DNA of 64,000 nucleotides from Marinomonas primoryensis (GTDB taxonomy: Bacteria > Pseudomonadota > Gammaproteobacteria > Pseudomonadales > Marinomonadaceae): positions 2,659,001 through 2,723,000 of the forward strand of contig NZ_CP054301.1 of the NCBI RefSeq assembly GCF_013372285.1, in the 5' to 3' direction. The position numbers and the translations under genes are program-made. Positions 52,029 to 61,339 of the stretch are shown here, piece after piece. Under the pieces are notes generated by a model. The model had not been told where the DNA came from and did no database searches. It saw only the letters and a list, made by a program, of their open reading frames with translations. Positions within the stretch are counted from its first letter, which is position 1; the number at the start of each line of letters is the position of its first letter.

Positions 52029-52934
52029 GTGAAATTGATTTTGAACACCGTGCATTCCAACCTGACGCTCTGTCTAATCGGTTTTTTTGCGATGGCATTA
52101 ACCGCTTGTTCGATGCCAAAAGAAATCGAAGAAAATAAAGAGATTGCTCAACAGGTCATGAATACACCGGGCACCATTCAGAACCATATTCTGTATATGA
52201 AAGGCCCAAAAGGTGAATTCAAACTTCACTATGTGAACAGCGACCCGAGCAATACCCCCCGAGATACGGTTGTGTTTGTGCATGGTACGCCTGGCGACTG
52301 GTCCTCTTTTGCTCGTTACTTCCAAGATGATGTCTTTAAAGACAGTTTTCGTATTATCGCGATAGATCGACCTGGCTGGGGTAAATCAATTCATTCAGGA
52401 GACTTCCCAGCGGCATTACAAACTCAATCCGATATGATCGGCCCGATGCTAAAAAACATTTGGCAACATAATGGAGAACAAAAAATCATCTTAGTCGGTC
52501 ACTCATTGGGCGGGTCTTTAGTGCCAATTTTAGCAGCAGATTATCCTAATTTTATACGCGGTGTGGTCATTTTGGCAGGAGACTTAGAACCGTCTCTAGC
52601 AAAGGCTCGTTGGTATAATACTCTATTGGATTGGACGCCAAGCTTGATCATTCCTGACCTATGGAATAACTCCAATATGGAGGTATTAGAGTTAACCAAC
52701 AGCTTAAAACTGGCTCAGTCTAAAATGACCAGATTAACCACTCCAATTAGCCTCTTACAAGGCACTGAAGACACCTTAGTCGATCCTAAAAATGCAGAAT
52801 ACGCCACCCATTTATTTGAAAATAGCGAGCTACGCATTGAAATGATTGAAGGGGCTGGTCACATTATTAACCTACAGCACCAAGATAAAGTCATAAAAGC
52901 CATTCGAGACATGAACACACGCAGTTCGAAATAA
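52029..52934 (+). CDS. Alpha/beta-hydrolase lipoprotein
   Basis: A 301-residue exported lipoprotein: signal peptide with the lipobox LTAC (Cys near residue 27), then an alpha/beta hydrolase. The oxyanion block is FVHGTPGDWSSFARYF, the nucleophile elbow GHSLGGS has the catalytic serine near residue 162, an acid lies in GTEDTLVDPKN, and the final histidine is in GAGHIINL. It would be anchored in the outer or inner membrane. The substrate is unknown. The gene is monocistronic, divergent from cydA. Confidence 0.9.
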   Translation: MKLILNTVHSNLTLCLIGFFAMALTACSMPKEIEENKEIAQQVMNTPGTIQNHILYMKGPKGEFKLHYVNSDPSNTPRDTVVFVHGTPGDWSSFARYFQDDVFKDSFRIIAIDRPGWGKSIHSGDFPAALQTQSDMIGPMLKNIWQHNGEQKIILVGHSLGGSLVPILAADYPNFIRGVVILAGDLEPSLAKARWYNTLLDWTPSLIIPDLWNNSNMEVLELTNSLKLAQSKMTRLTTPISLLQGTEDTLVDPKNAEYATHLFENSELRIEMIEGAGHIINLQHQDKVIKAIRDMNTRSSK

Positions 52935-52979
52935 ACGTCCCTGATGGCTTTCTGTGATTATGTATCTTGATGCGCCAAC

Positions 52980-54797
52980 TTACAGTACAGAGTTTTCATC
53001 TACTGGACTGTCACCTACTAGAGTAGGGTCTGCCAAACTGGTATCGGTTAAATAAGCTTCCGCTTCTGTACGTCCCATGTATTTGGCCAAAATCGACACT
53101 GGAACGTCTTTCAAATTAACCACAATTAAACCATCCAGGGAGTCATGAAAAGCAGGGTCTACATTAAAACACACCAACTTCCCGTTCATTTTTAAATACT
53201 GACGAATCAACACAGGTAACCCTTTACCCTGCTCCATTCTTGACAATATTTTCGACAACAAAGTAACAGTCGTCAATGCCGCTAACAGATTAGGTTTCCA
53301 GAAAATATCACCGCTGTTTTTTAGCGGCGTAGAAGCTCTCACCAAGCCCGCTTTTTCTTTATCATAATGATGAATAGACAAGGTCGCTGCGATTAATTGG
53401 CGAGACACATGGCTATAGTCATTACTGATACTCACAGGGCCAAATAAATGCGTGTATTTTGGGTTTCGATGAGCAAACGTCGCAATGCCTTTCCACAACA
53501 TCAGCAGCGAATTTAGGTTACGCTGGTATTTGGCAGCGACCACCGAACGTCCCATTTCAAGGCTATAATCTAACGTATCGATAAAAGCCTGGTCATAATG
53601 AAACAAGCTGCGAGAATACAAACCCTCTAAGCCATGCTCAGCGATGAGCTTATCCACCATTCCCATACGATACGCACCGACAACCTCTTTGTTACTCTTA
53701 TGCCAAACAAAAAGTTGATGATAATAAAGGTCGTATTCGTCTAAATCGCAGGCCAAACCGCTGCCTTCTCCCACCGCTCGAAAGTTTTCTTCTCGAATAC
53801 GGCCGATTTCCTGTATTAACTGAGGAATAGATTGCGTTGGCGCACAATACACACGGAACTCACCTTGCTCCAACAACAGCATGTCATCGGGCAGATTAGC
53901 AATTTCTTCGTCTAAGACGGCTGGGGCGATAGGCGCAATAATTGGTAAATCAGTATTTTCGTTGCGTTTTGCGGTTGTGTTGATTTGCTGTGGGCTCATC
54001 AAGTAGGTATTTAAACGCAGATAACTCACTAGATTTTGACTGTTCTCAAATTGACTCAACTCTGAAAAAGGAATCGCACTACCTATAGAAATATCGATCC
54101 GCGACGCTTTTTTATTCAATAGCTCTCTGCCCAGCAAGGCCGTGCGTAACAAAGGATGAACACGACCGGCTTGATAAAACAAAGCACTGTTTTGTCCATT
54201 AATAAAAATGGGAACCGTGACGGCTTGGCTACGCTTTAGAAAATTGGCCACTGACTGACTCCATTCTATGTCAGCCAAGGTTCGCTCTTTTTTAAAAGAA
54301 GTCCGTTTAGGATAAGTCGACACTTCCCCTGCGGGGAAAACAATCAAGACGCCACCGTTAGCAAGGTGTCGATGTGCATCACGAATCGCTTGACCATTGG
54401 TTCGTTGCGCTGACTTTCCGCCAAAGACATCCACACCAATGAATAAATCACTTATTTCGGGCAAGCGCTTAAGCAATTCATTGGCCAATACTTTGACGTC
54501 TTGACGCACTCGTCCCACCAAGTCGGCCAGTACAACACCTTCAATAGCGCCAAGCGGATGATTTGCCACAATCACCACAGGACCGTCTTGCGGAATATTC
54601 CCAACGCTGCCTTTGGCAATGGAATAATCAATATTCAACGCGTCAAGGGTGTAACGCATAAACTCAAAGCTGGTCTGTCTGCTGGGCCTTTGTTGGTACA
54701 GTCGATCTAATTTAGCGAGCCCTGTTGCCCATTCGACAATAAATTCTCCGACGCCAAATGGCGTGACTCTTGGTAAACGAAAAGGACTGTCCAACAT
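52980..54797 (-). CDS. olsF: Bifunctional ornithine-lipid synthase (OlsF-like)
   Basis: A 605-residue fusion. Residues about 50-270 form a PlsC-type O-acyltransferase with NHPLGAIEGV at residues 79-88 (an NHPLG variant of the NHxxxxD motif) and FPAGEVS near residue 158. Residues about 305-605 resemble the OlsB N-acyltransferase/GNAT-like family (EFRVYCAPTQSI, ACDLDEYDLYYHQL, VGAYRMGM, EMGRSVVAAKYQRN). Such fusions (OlsF) make ornithine lipids by N-acylation and then O-acylation. Its neighbour on the same strand, a DoxX-like membrane gene, starts only two bases away. Confidence 0.83.
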   Translation of the reverse strand: MLDSPFRLPRVTPFGVGEFIVEWATGLAKLDRLYQQRPSRQTSFEFMRYTLDALNIDYSIAKGSVGNIPQDGPVVIVANHPLGAIEGVVLADLVGRVRQDVKVLANELLKRLPEISDLFIGVDVFGGKSAQRTNGQAIRDAHRHLANGGVLIVFPAGEVSTYPKRTSFKKERTLADIEWSQSVANFLKRSQAVTVPIFINGQNSALFYQAGRVHPLLRTALLGRELLNKKASRIDISIGSAIPFSELSQFENSQNLVSYLRLNTYLMSPQQINTTAKRNENTDLPIIAPIAPAVLDEEIANLPDDMLLLEQGEFRVYCAPTQSIPQLIQEIGRIREENFRAVGEGSGLACDLDEYDLYYHQLFVWHKSNKEVVGAYRMGMVDKLIAEHGLEGLYSRSLFHYDQAFIDTLDYSLEMGRSVVAAKYQRNLNSLLMLWKGIATFAHRNPKYTHLFGPVSISNDYSHVSRQLIAATLSIHHYDKEKAGLVRASTPLKNSGDIFWKPNLLAALTTVTLLSKILSRMEQGKGLPVLIRQYLKMNGKLVCFNVDPAFHDSLDGLIVVNLKDVPVSILAKYMGRTEAEAYLTDTSLADPTLVGDSPVDENSVL

Positions 54798-54799
54798 GA

Positions 54800-55264
54800 C
54801 TAGGCTCCTTGGTTGACTATTTTATCAGCGATTTTATATAAGGTACCTTGACGGTTTGTTAGATCGCGGAATGATAAAAAAGCCGCGCTCAACCAAACCA
54901 AACACGCCATACCAAACAACAAACCACCATCGTTACCAACAATGTCACCTACCTCGTTAAATTCCGGCATGACGATGCCAAGTGGCGTGAATAAATGGAA
55001 AATAATCGCGCCAGACATAATCCCCAAACTCATCAAAGCGCCAAGACCATGAACACGAGTAAACAATAAAATCACAGCAATCAGTTCTGCTGTCCCAATG
55101 ATATAACCCCCATATTCACCAAAAAAAGCCAATCCAGACCAGTCTCCTAATACACCAAAAATATGATTCGTTTCATAAGAACCGGTGAATTTAAAAAACA
55201 ATGACTGCACAAAAACAAAAGCAATAAATACTGTTGGTCCATATTTTAATAATGACTTTTTCAT
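54800..55264 (-). CDS. DoxX-like four-helix membrane protein
   Basis: A 154-residue inner-membrane protein with four hydrophobic segments, opening with a KYGPTVFIAFVFVQSLFFKF block and containing GEYGGYIIGTAELIAVILLF, the DoxX-like pattern. Its function is unknown. It is encoded between a YHS-domain gene (11 bases upstream) and olsF (two bases downstream), so the three may form one transcript. Confidence 0.78.
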   Translation of the reverse strand: MKKSLLKYGPTVFIAFVFVQSLFFKFTGSYETNHIFGVLGDWSGLAFFGEYGGYIIGTAELIAVILLFTRVHGLGALMSLGIMSGAIIFHLFTPLGIVMPEFNEVGDIVGNDGGLLFGMACLVWLSAAFLSFRDLTNRQGTLYKIADKIVNQGA

Positions 55265-55275
55265 TCTTCTTAACC

Positions 55276-55716
55276 TTATTTGTTAATCAACGCTGGCCAG
55301 TTGGCATCTGCTTGTTGGATGTGTAAAGCCGGATCCCTATCCCACTTTTTTTTAACGTCACGGTCGTAATTCAAATAGAGCTTTCCGTCGACAATTGCCC
55401 ACTGAGTCGGATCTGAAGAAGCAAAGTCATTTTGTGCCGAAATAGCCCAAGCACAATAACCACCGTATTGTGGTGCGTATTTTTCCGGTTCCGTCAAAAA
55501 CATATCTAAGTGTTGTTGCGAAACAAAATACCAATCTGCATTCTTATATTCCGTTACAAACTTTGCATTCCCTTCGACAGGTTGGTTATCAGTAAAATAC
55601 GCCACCGTATCGTAGCCGTTAAGTGCTTTACTGCTAAAAAAACCGGTATAAATGGCATCTTGTGCATAAGTAATACTGCTCAAGAAAAAAGTCATAAAAA
55701 CAAATAAACGTGTCAT
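55276..55716 (-). CDS. Secreted YHS-domain protein
   Basis: A 146-residue protein with a signal peptide (residues 1-18, ending TYA). It has a YHS-type domain with LNGYDTVAYFTDNQPVEG, YFVSQQHLDMFLTEPEKYAP and QYGGYCAWAIS. This kind of protein is found across marine bacteria; the YHS domain is thought to bind metal. Substrate and pathway are unknown. It is the first gene of the YHS-DoxX-olsF run. Confidence 0.87.
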   Translation of the reverse strand: MTRLFVFMTFFLSSITYAQDAIYTGFFSSKALNGYDTVAYFTDNQPVEGNAKFVTEYKNADWYFVSQQHLDMFLTEPEKYAPQYGGYCAWAISAQNDFASSDPTQWAIVDGKLYLNYDRDVKKKWDRDPALHIQQADANWPALINK

Positions 55717-55731
55717 ATCAGACTCCTAGTC

Positions 55732-56463
55732 TTAACTCACTAATGAAATGGTGTTGGGTAGACGGTACGCCAAGGCCGCCATTGTTTGCGGTGACAAATG
55801 AGTACAAGGTGATCCCGGCACATAATTCATTTGCATACTGTCTTTGGATACTTGAATACGCGTAAAACTAACGGTTTGAGCATCGTCTCGGTGCATACAA
55901 ACCGACATGTGCGAATGCTCTGGATGATGCTGAGAATGAAACATCAATAACGCCTCGGTGTTTTTCATTGGCTCATGTTCATAAACCGATTGCCGATACT
56001 CTGAGACGTTGTCTAACGCCACCGCAGAAGAAAAATGCGGCGACACAGCATTACTAATGCAAGCCTGCTTTCCATCCCATTCAAACGATCGCACCTTGCT
56101 ATTCTCCAACTCAAACGCCAGTAAGGTAAAAGGCGCAAACTGTTCAAGGGTAAGCGTGCCAAAATGCGCTTCAACCTGTGCTAAATCCGCTTCACTCGAT
56201 AACCGTTTGAGCAATTGCCCCCGGCTAATGAGCTCACCTTCTGGTTTTGTACCCTGATAATTATTTAACAAGCACAAAGACAACCCGTATTCGTTCAAGC
56301 TAATCCAGCTTCCTTGCCCAACTGGGTCAATTGGCATCAAAACGTGTGTCTCTTGTTGAAAAAAAGATTGTGGTGCCAATGCGGGAGCACGTGTTTTTTG
56401 TTCGTCTCGATTGAAAAATATTTGGTAGCCTGAGTCGTCAATACACCAAGAAACGGAACACAT
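55732..56463 (-). CDS. NRDE/TANGO2-family protein
   Basis: A 243-residue protein starting MCSVSWCIDDSGYQIFFNRD. The N-terminal Cys-2 and the FNRDEQ motif define the NRDE (TANGO2-like) family, which has an Ntn-hydrolase-like fold with Cys-2 as likely nucleophile after Met removal. Its function is unsettled; haem or lipid handling has been proposed for relatives. It lies two bases from the DinB-like gene, in a run with ATP-grasp and DedA genes. Confidence 0.85.
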   Translation of the reverse strand: MCSVSWCIDDSGYQIFFNRDEQKTRAPALAPQSFFQQETHVLMPIDPVGQGSWISLNEYGLSLCLLNNYQGTKPEGELISRGQLLKRLSSEADLAQVEAHFGTLTLEQFAPFTLLAFELENSKVRSFEWDGKQACISNAVSPHFSSAVALDNVSEYRQSVYEHEPMKNTEALLMFHSQHHPEHSHMSVCMHRDDAQTVSFTRIQVSKDSMQMNYVPGSPCTHLSPQTMAALAYRLPNTISLVS

Positions 56464-56465
56464 CG

Positions 56466-57020
56466 TTATTGGCCTCGTAAAAAAGAAGCAGTGGCTGGTG
56501 CGATACCAAAGTCAGCCTCAATCGGCTTATTCATCAAATTCGCCGTGACTTTCACCATCGCAAAGTGATGATTGGCATGAAGGGCAGCAAAGGTAATTTC
56601 ACGCTCTAGCGTAGACGACATAAAACACGTCTGCGTATGCGATAACGCTACCTCTGTCACTAGGTTCACGGTTTTTTTAAGCTCTTTTTCAGATAAGCTC
56701 ATTAGCCAATCTGTTAACTCAGCGATTTCAGACTGAGCAATTAACCGTGATGTTTCTACCGCATGACCTCGACGTCGTTTGTTATAGTCAATCACCATAT
56801 CCGCTTGATATATTGCCTGAAAAACATCCAACCAATGACGAAAGTGCTCCCCAATAGAACTGGTAACATAAGGCTTCACTGACGCTTTATAATCTTCATC
56901 ATCCAGCATATCTAGACATCGAGACGCTTGAGTAAGTACTTCTAGGCAGCCTTCAATCGCTGACGAATGAACAGCATGATCAGTCGCTTGGTTCTCTGTC
57001 TTCTTTAACACCGAATGCAT
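56466..57020 (-). CDS. DinB-superfamily protein
   Basis: A 184-residue helical protein of the DinB/YfiT four-helix superfamily. The metal-binding histidines are visible in IGEHFRHWLDVF near residue 57 and in ALHANHHFAMV near residue 150, with a third in ALSHTQTC. Members may be thiol-dependent transferases or stress-induced proteins. It is coupled to the NRDE gene downstream. Confidence 0.83.
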   Translation of the reverse strand: MHSVLKKTENQATDHAVHSSAIEGCLEVLTQASRCLDMLDDEDYKASVKPYVTSSIGEHFRHWLDVFQAIYQADMVIDYNKRRRGHAVETSRLIAQSEIAELTDWLMSLSEKELKKTVNLVTEVALSHTQTCFMSSTLEREITFAALHANHHFAMVKVTANLMNKPIEADFGIAPATASFLRGQ

Positions 57021-57093
57021 AATGATTGCCTTTACTATTTTTTAGATAATTCTTTAGATAATTCATTGAGAGGATCAACGTGAGCTCACGGTA

Positions 57094-58227
57094 TCAATCT
57101 GTACTTGGGTAGTGTTGTGTCAACGCTTTCTCCTCTCTCCATGCTTTTAATAACGCACGAATAGTGGGTGTTTTAATTCCGCGTTTTTTCTGTAACACGC
57201 CAATATCAAACAGAATTCGATACTGTTTTAATAAGGTACTAAAAATATCCAAAAGCTTGGTATTTCTGTCCCATATATGGGTAGCTTCGCTACTGGCACC
57301 GTTCATTTCTAAAATGGAAAAATCCTCCCCCGCCATAAAGGATTCTATGTCAGCGAACTTAATGTCCAAACGTCCATAATAGTAGCCATCAACGTCCGCT
57401 AGGATGTCATCCAATTTACGAGTCAGCGCAGGTGTAATGTATTGATTACCATTGCGAAAAATAGAGCCGCGACTATGACTGCCTGCAAAAGCAAGCGGGT
57501 ATTCGGTTCCGGCTTCAGGTATCCAATCCAGCTTTTGGGTATGACGAGGAAAATACAAATGTGTCAATTGGCCAGCACGAGGACAACGTTCAATTAGTTG
57601 TCTCAAACTGTGCGTTCCATCACCCACTACACTAGGGGTGTACTTTAAAGTAATGGAAATAATTTCACCTTCATTCTGACCTGGATAGCGCACATAAAAC
57701 ACGCCAGCTTCAGCTTGATAAGGCGCTTTTCGCTGTAATAAAAATCGGGCAGATGAAGGGAAATCTTGAATATAATCATGAAGCTGCATTTTAGATTTCA
57801 GCAATTTGACGCCCACGCCTCTGCAGCCCAAATCCGGTTTAGCCACAATTGGAAAAGACAACGCTGCCGAGTCCATAGCTTGTAATGCCGCGTCTAACTG
57901 ACTCGCTAAACCCTCTTCGCTTTTTGTAAGCGTAATAAAAGGTTCGATCCATTGTTTTGCTATGGGGCCAGCCAAGTTTAAGATATCGGTTTTAGATTCA
58001 CCCACCATACCACTCAGTTTAATACTTGGGTTCGCAATCAGCGGCAAACAGACATCACCATGGCGAAGGCCAAGTAACAAGCTTTGCACAACAACAGGGG
58101 CATAAAAGAACCAACTGGGCATAAACTCATAAGGCGAAATACTGGCCTTTTCATCGACTTGGAGAAATGGCATACCTGCGTTGATTTTATTGGGCTCAAT
58201 AAACTGCCCTCCTAGCATAGAGCTCAT
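57094..58227 (-). CDS. ATP-grasp family protein
   Basis: A 377-residue cytoplasmic protein with an ATP-grasp-like fold. PIVAKPDLGCRGVGVKLLKS near residue 130 is the nucleotide-binding strand and loop, RLDIKFADIESF carries a metal-binding acidic pattern, and SILEMNGASSEATHIWD matches the final metal-binding EMN(G) motif. It should ligate a carboxylate to an amine or thiol; the substrate is unknown. It overlaps the DedA-family gene by four bases (ATGA), so the two are translationally coupled. Confidence 0.82.
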   Translation of the reverse strand: MSSMLGGQFIEPNKINAGMPFLQVDEKASISPYEFMPSWFFYAPVVVQSLLLGLRHGDVCLPLIANPSIKLSGMVGESKTDILNLAGPIAKQWIEPFITLTKSEEGLASQLDAALQAMDSAALSFPIVAKPDLGCRGVGVKLLKSKMQLHDYIQDFPSSARFLLQRKAPYQAEAGVFYVRYPGQNEGEIISITLKYTPSVVGDGTHSLRQLIERCPRAGQLTHLYFPRHTQKLDWIPEAGTEYPLAFAGSHSRGSIFRNGNQYITPALTRKLDDILADVDGYYYGRLDIKFADIESFMAGEDFSILEMNGASSEATHIWDRNTKLLDIFSTLLKQYRILFDIGVLQKKRGIKTPTIRALLKAWREEKALTQHYPSTD

Positions 58228-58856
58228 GACAAACCTCTTGAAAAAGACTTATTAAGAAAACGGTTTATAAAAAACAACAAAGCAAATGCCACAGGAATAA
58301 GCCCCCATTTAAATTCTGATAACAACATCAACACATTGCTTCCTAAGAGATAAATAAGTGTGAATACCAACAGTGTCCAAATCGAAGAAGCAAGAAGGAC
58401 CGCACTCAAAAAGAGAGGAAGAGGAATAGGAAGAAAACCACTTAACGTAAATCCTATGGTACGTAATCCAGGGATAAAACGGATAATGAAAAGATTTAGG
58501 AAGGCTCTTTGCTGCAAATTACGTTTAACCCGTTTATAAGACACATTGGTTAACGCTCGATAACGCAACCATCGTATTTTCCGGGTATAACTGCCCAAAA
58601 TGTACAATCCAAGATCCCCCGTGACAATGCCAATAAAAATCGCCAACAAGGCAAGACTAGGAGGCAATGATCCTTGAGCAGATAAGATTGCCGCCGTTGC
58701 AATGGCAAGGTCTTCGAGTAAGTAAGACAGCAATACAATACCAACACTTAACAACGCGAAAGACGCCGAACCCGAAACTAGCCATGTCTGAAATTCTGAA
58801 ATCAACGTAAAGGCACCCACAAACTTCGTCCCAAAACTTGGCAAAATACCAAGCAC
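58224..58856 (-). CDS. DedA/VTT-family membrane protein
   Basis: A 210-residue inner-membrane protein with about five hydrophobic segments. It has the DedA-type reentrant blocks VLLSYLLEDLAIATAAILSA and GIVTGDLGLYILGSY, then RFIPGLRTIGFTLSG, with the conserved arginine and glutamate/aspartate residues in place. DedA proteins act as lipid flippases or in proton-driven transport. It is first in the DedA-ATP-grasp run, with DinB and NRDE genes following. Confidence 0.88.
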   Translation of the reverse strand: MLGILPSFGTKFVGAFTLISEFQTWLVSGSASFALLSVGIVLLSYLLEDLAIATAAILSAQGSLPPSLALLAIFIGIVTGDLGLYILGSYTRKIRWLRYRALTNVSYKRVKRNLQQRAFLNLFIIRFIPGLRTIGFTLSGFLPIPLPLFLSAVLLASSIWTLLVFTLIYLLGSNVLMLLSEFKWGLIPVAFALLFFINRFLNKSFSRGLS

Positions 58857-58994
58857 ACTCTCTCTGTAACTATAGGTTAGACGTTAGTGAAAATCGATTT
58901 ATTACAGTGGGAATGAAAAAAACTCAAAAAGAACTTAAAGAGACTTGCGAAGAAAGAGTCTTACACTAAAAGAAGGAGGTAAAAAGAGTCGATA

Positions 58995-59210
58995 TTATGA
59001 ATGGGGGCGTTGTTTTTTACGTAACAAACAACGGGTTAATATGTCTTTTTTTTGATTTTGGGTTGATTGATGCCAGTCCATAATTTCTGTGATGGTACGA
59101 TAGCAACCAACACAGACGTCATCAGTATCAAGACAACATTGTCGGATACAAGGACTCTTTATATCCTGATCGGCGTCATTACCATTTATCTTCGCTGTTA
59201 ATCTTTCCAT
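58995..59210 (-). CDS. DUF1289 cysteine-rich small protein
   Basis: A 71-residue protein. Its centre SPCIRQCCLDTDDVCVGCYR holds the four-cysteine DUF1289 (YdhL-like) motif, followed by TITEIMDW. It probably binds zinc or an Fe-S cluster. Its function is unknown. The gene is monocistronic. Confidence 0.88.
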   Translation of the reverse strand: MERLTAKINGNDADQDIKSPCIRQCCLDTDDVCVGCYRTITEIMDWHQSTQNQKKDILTRCLLRKKQRPHS

Positions 59211-59401
59211 TTAAATCCCCAAATAGACGATTACTTAACCAATCCCTTTAGAAAACAATCCCAGAAAGTAACCTCACGTAATGACTTAAAACGTATTATA
59301 GTCGGCCATGATAAAACATTTTTAAATATACACGATTCTTTCATTGTCATAAAAAGTAGGATCGCTCAGTGGCAACCCTACCTTTCTATCCATGTTTACT
59401 A

Positions 59402-60679
59402 TTAAACCGTTACTTTATCGAGTGCCTGAGTGATATCGGCAATAATATCTTCGATGTTTTCAATTCCTACTGAAATACGAACAAGGTCTCGGCTAACGCC
59501 CGCTTTCGCCAACTCCTCATCGTTTAATTGACGGTGTGTTGTTGAAGCTGGATGACAAGCTAAAGATTTAGCATCACCAATGTTTACGAGACGTAATACC
59601 ATCTCTAATGCATCAATGAATTGTGTACCCGCTACAATGCCGCCTTTAATACCAAAGCTCAATACACCAGATGCTTTACCGCTGGTAATACGTCGGCTCA
59701 TTTCATTATATTTATTTTCTGGCAACGCGGCGTAATTGACCCAACTCACTTTCTCATGATTCTGAAGAAAAACAGCCAATGTCTCAGCATTAGAACAATG
59801 ACGCTCCATTCTTAGGCCCAGTGTTTCCAAACCTTGCATTATCAAGAAAGCACTGTGCGGCGATAACGCAGCCCCTGTGTTGCGTAGTGGAACCACTCGA
59901 CAACGACCAATATAAGCCGCTGCGCCTAACGCTTCAGTGTAAACAACATCATGATAAGACGGATCTGGTTCGTTCAGCATAGGAAAGCGCTTTTTGTTGG
60001 CCACCCAATCGAACTTACCGGAATCAACAATAATACCGCCGACAGTCGTGCCATGACCGCCAATGTATTTTGTCAAAGAATGCACAACAATATGCGCACC
60101 GAGTTCGAAAGGACGACATAGGAATGGTGTCGCCACCGTGTTATCAACAATAAGAGGGATTCCATGCTTATTCGCGATGGCGGCTAACGCTTCGATATCA
60201 ACAATATTACCGGCAGGATTACCAATCGATTCACAGAAAATAGCGCGGGTATTATCATCTATTGCCGCTTCAAAACCCGCAAAGTCATCCGCTGAAACCA
60301 TACGGGTTTCAATGCCTTGTCGTGGAAAGCTATGAGCAAATAAATTGTAAGTGCCACCATAAAGCTGGCTAGTACTCACGATATTAGAACCAACTTCACA
60401 TACACATTCTATCGCGTATGTAATGGCGGCCATACCAGATGCTACCGCTAAAGCAGCAATTCCGCCTTCCATCGCCGCAACACGCTGCTCTAATACATCG
60501 GTGGTTGGGTTCATGATTCGAGTGTAAATATTGCCCTTTACCTTTAGATCGAACAAATCAGCGCCATGCTGAGTGTCATCAAAAGTATAAGACGTCGTTT
60601 GGTAGATAGGCACAGCCGCCGCTTTGGTAGTCGCTTCAGATGTATAACCGTGATGCAGTGCAAGAGATTCTAATTTCAT
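59402..60679 (-). CDS. metY: O-acetylhomoserine sulfhydrylase/aminocarboxypropyltransferase
   Basis: The start chosen is the ATG at 60679 (MKLESLALHHGY); the frame is open from a TTG at 60688. The 425-residue PLP enzyme of the Cys/Met-metabolism family has YTRIMNPTTDVLEQRVAAMEGG, the aspartate motif IVDNTVATPFL, and the Schiff-base lysine in VHSLTKYIGGHG near residue 207. The LACHPASTTHRQL end is typical of O-acetylhomoserine sulfhydrylases. It makes homocysteine from O-acetylhomoserine and sulfide. Monocistronic. Confidence 0.92.
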   Translation of the reverse strand: MKLESLALHHGYTSEATTKAAAVPIYQTTSYTFDDTQHGADLFDLKVKGNIYTRIMNPTTDVLEQRVAAMEGGIAALAVASGMAAITYAIECVCEVGSNIVSTSQLYGGTYNLFAHSFPRQGIETRMVSADDFAGFEAAIDDNTRAIFCESIGNPAGNIVDIEALAAIANKHGIPLIVDNTVATPFLCRPFELGAHIVVHSLTKYIGGHGTTVGGIIVDSGKFDWVANKKRFPMLNEPDPSYHDVVYTEALGAAAYIGRCRVVPLRNTGAALSPHSAFLIMQGLETLGLRMERHCSNAETLAVFLQNHEKVSWVNYAALPENKYNEMSRRITSGKASGVLSFGIKGGIVAGTQFIDALEMVLRLVNIGDAKSLACHPASTTHRQLNDEELAKAGVSRDLVRISVGIENIEDIIADITQALDKVTV

Positions 60680-60783
60680 GGTAAACAAACCTATTTTTAT
60701 TATTCCAAAAAAGTAACGTCACCATACTACAAGGGTATGACTAATTGGAAAAACAAGTATTGTTCATCATGTTGCGTAAAATC

Positions 60784-61197
60784 CTAATCCCAATTACTGC
60801 GTCTCAAGCTTTTAATTTGACCTTTCTGTTTCTTTTGGTCCATCCCCTTCCTTTGGGAAGAGCGAGACGGTTTTGTCGGACGACGGGCTTTCTGTACGCG
60901 CACCGCTTCAAGGATTAGCGCCTTCAAACGTGTTAATGCGTCTTCGCGGTTGAGCTCTTGCGTTCGATGCTGTTGTGCCTTAAGGACGATATCACCGTCT
61001 TTGGTGAGTCGTGAATCACTCAATGCAAGCAGCCGTTCCTTATAAAATTCAGGTAACGAGGAATTGGCTACATTGAACCTAAGATGGATAGCAGAAGACA
61101 CTTTATTCACATTCTGACCGCCTGCCCCTTGGGCTCGTATCGCAGTCAATTCTATTTCGTGGTCTGGGATCGCCACAGCGAGGGTAATTTGCAACAT
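60784..61197 (-). CDS. arfB: Alternative ribosome-rescue factor B (peptidyl-tRNA hydrolase)
   Basis: A 137-residue protein of the ArfB/YaeJ class I release-factor family. The catalytic GGQ lies in RAQGAGGQNVNKVSSAIHLR near residue 28. The basic C-terminal tail (RRPTKPSRSSQRKGMDQKKQ) enters the empty mRNA channel. It frees stalled ribosomes without a stop codon. The length matches E. coli ArfB (140). Confidence 0.94.
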   Translation of the reverse strand: MLQITLAVAIPDHEIELTAIRAQGAGGQNVNKVSSAIHLRFNVANSSLPEFYKERLLALSDSRLTKDGDIVLKAQQHRTQELNREDALTRLKALILEAVRVQKARRPTKPSRSSQRKGMDQKKQKGQIKSLRRSNWD

Positions 61198-61339
61198 ACT
61201 ATTTGCTTTATAAATCTATTCATCTATTTGGCCCTCGATTGTAACAGGCTTATGAAGTATATGCTTTGGCGCATCGTTTATAGGAAACTAATCCGCTATA
61301 ATCTGTCCTCTACATTTTTATATAAATAGGGAGTTATTT

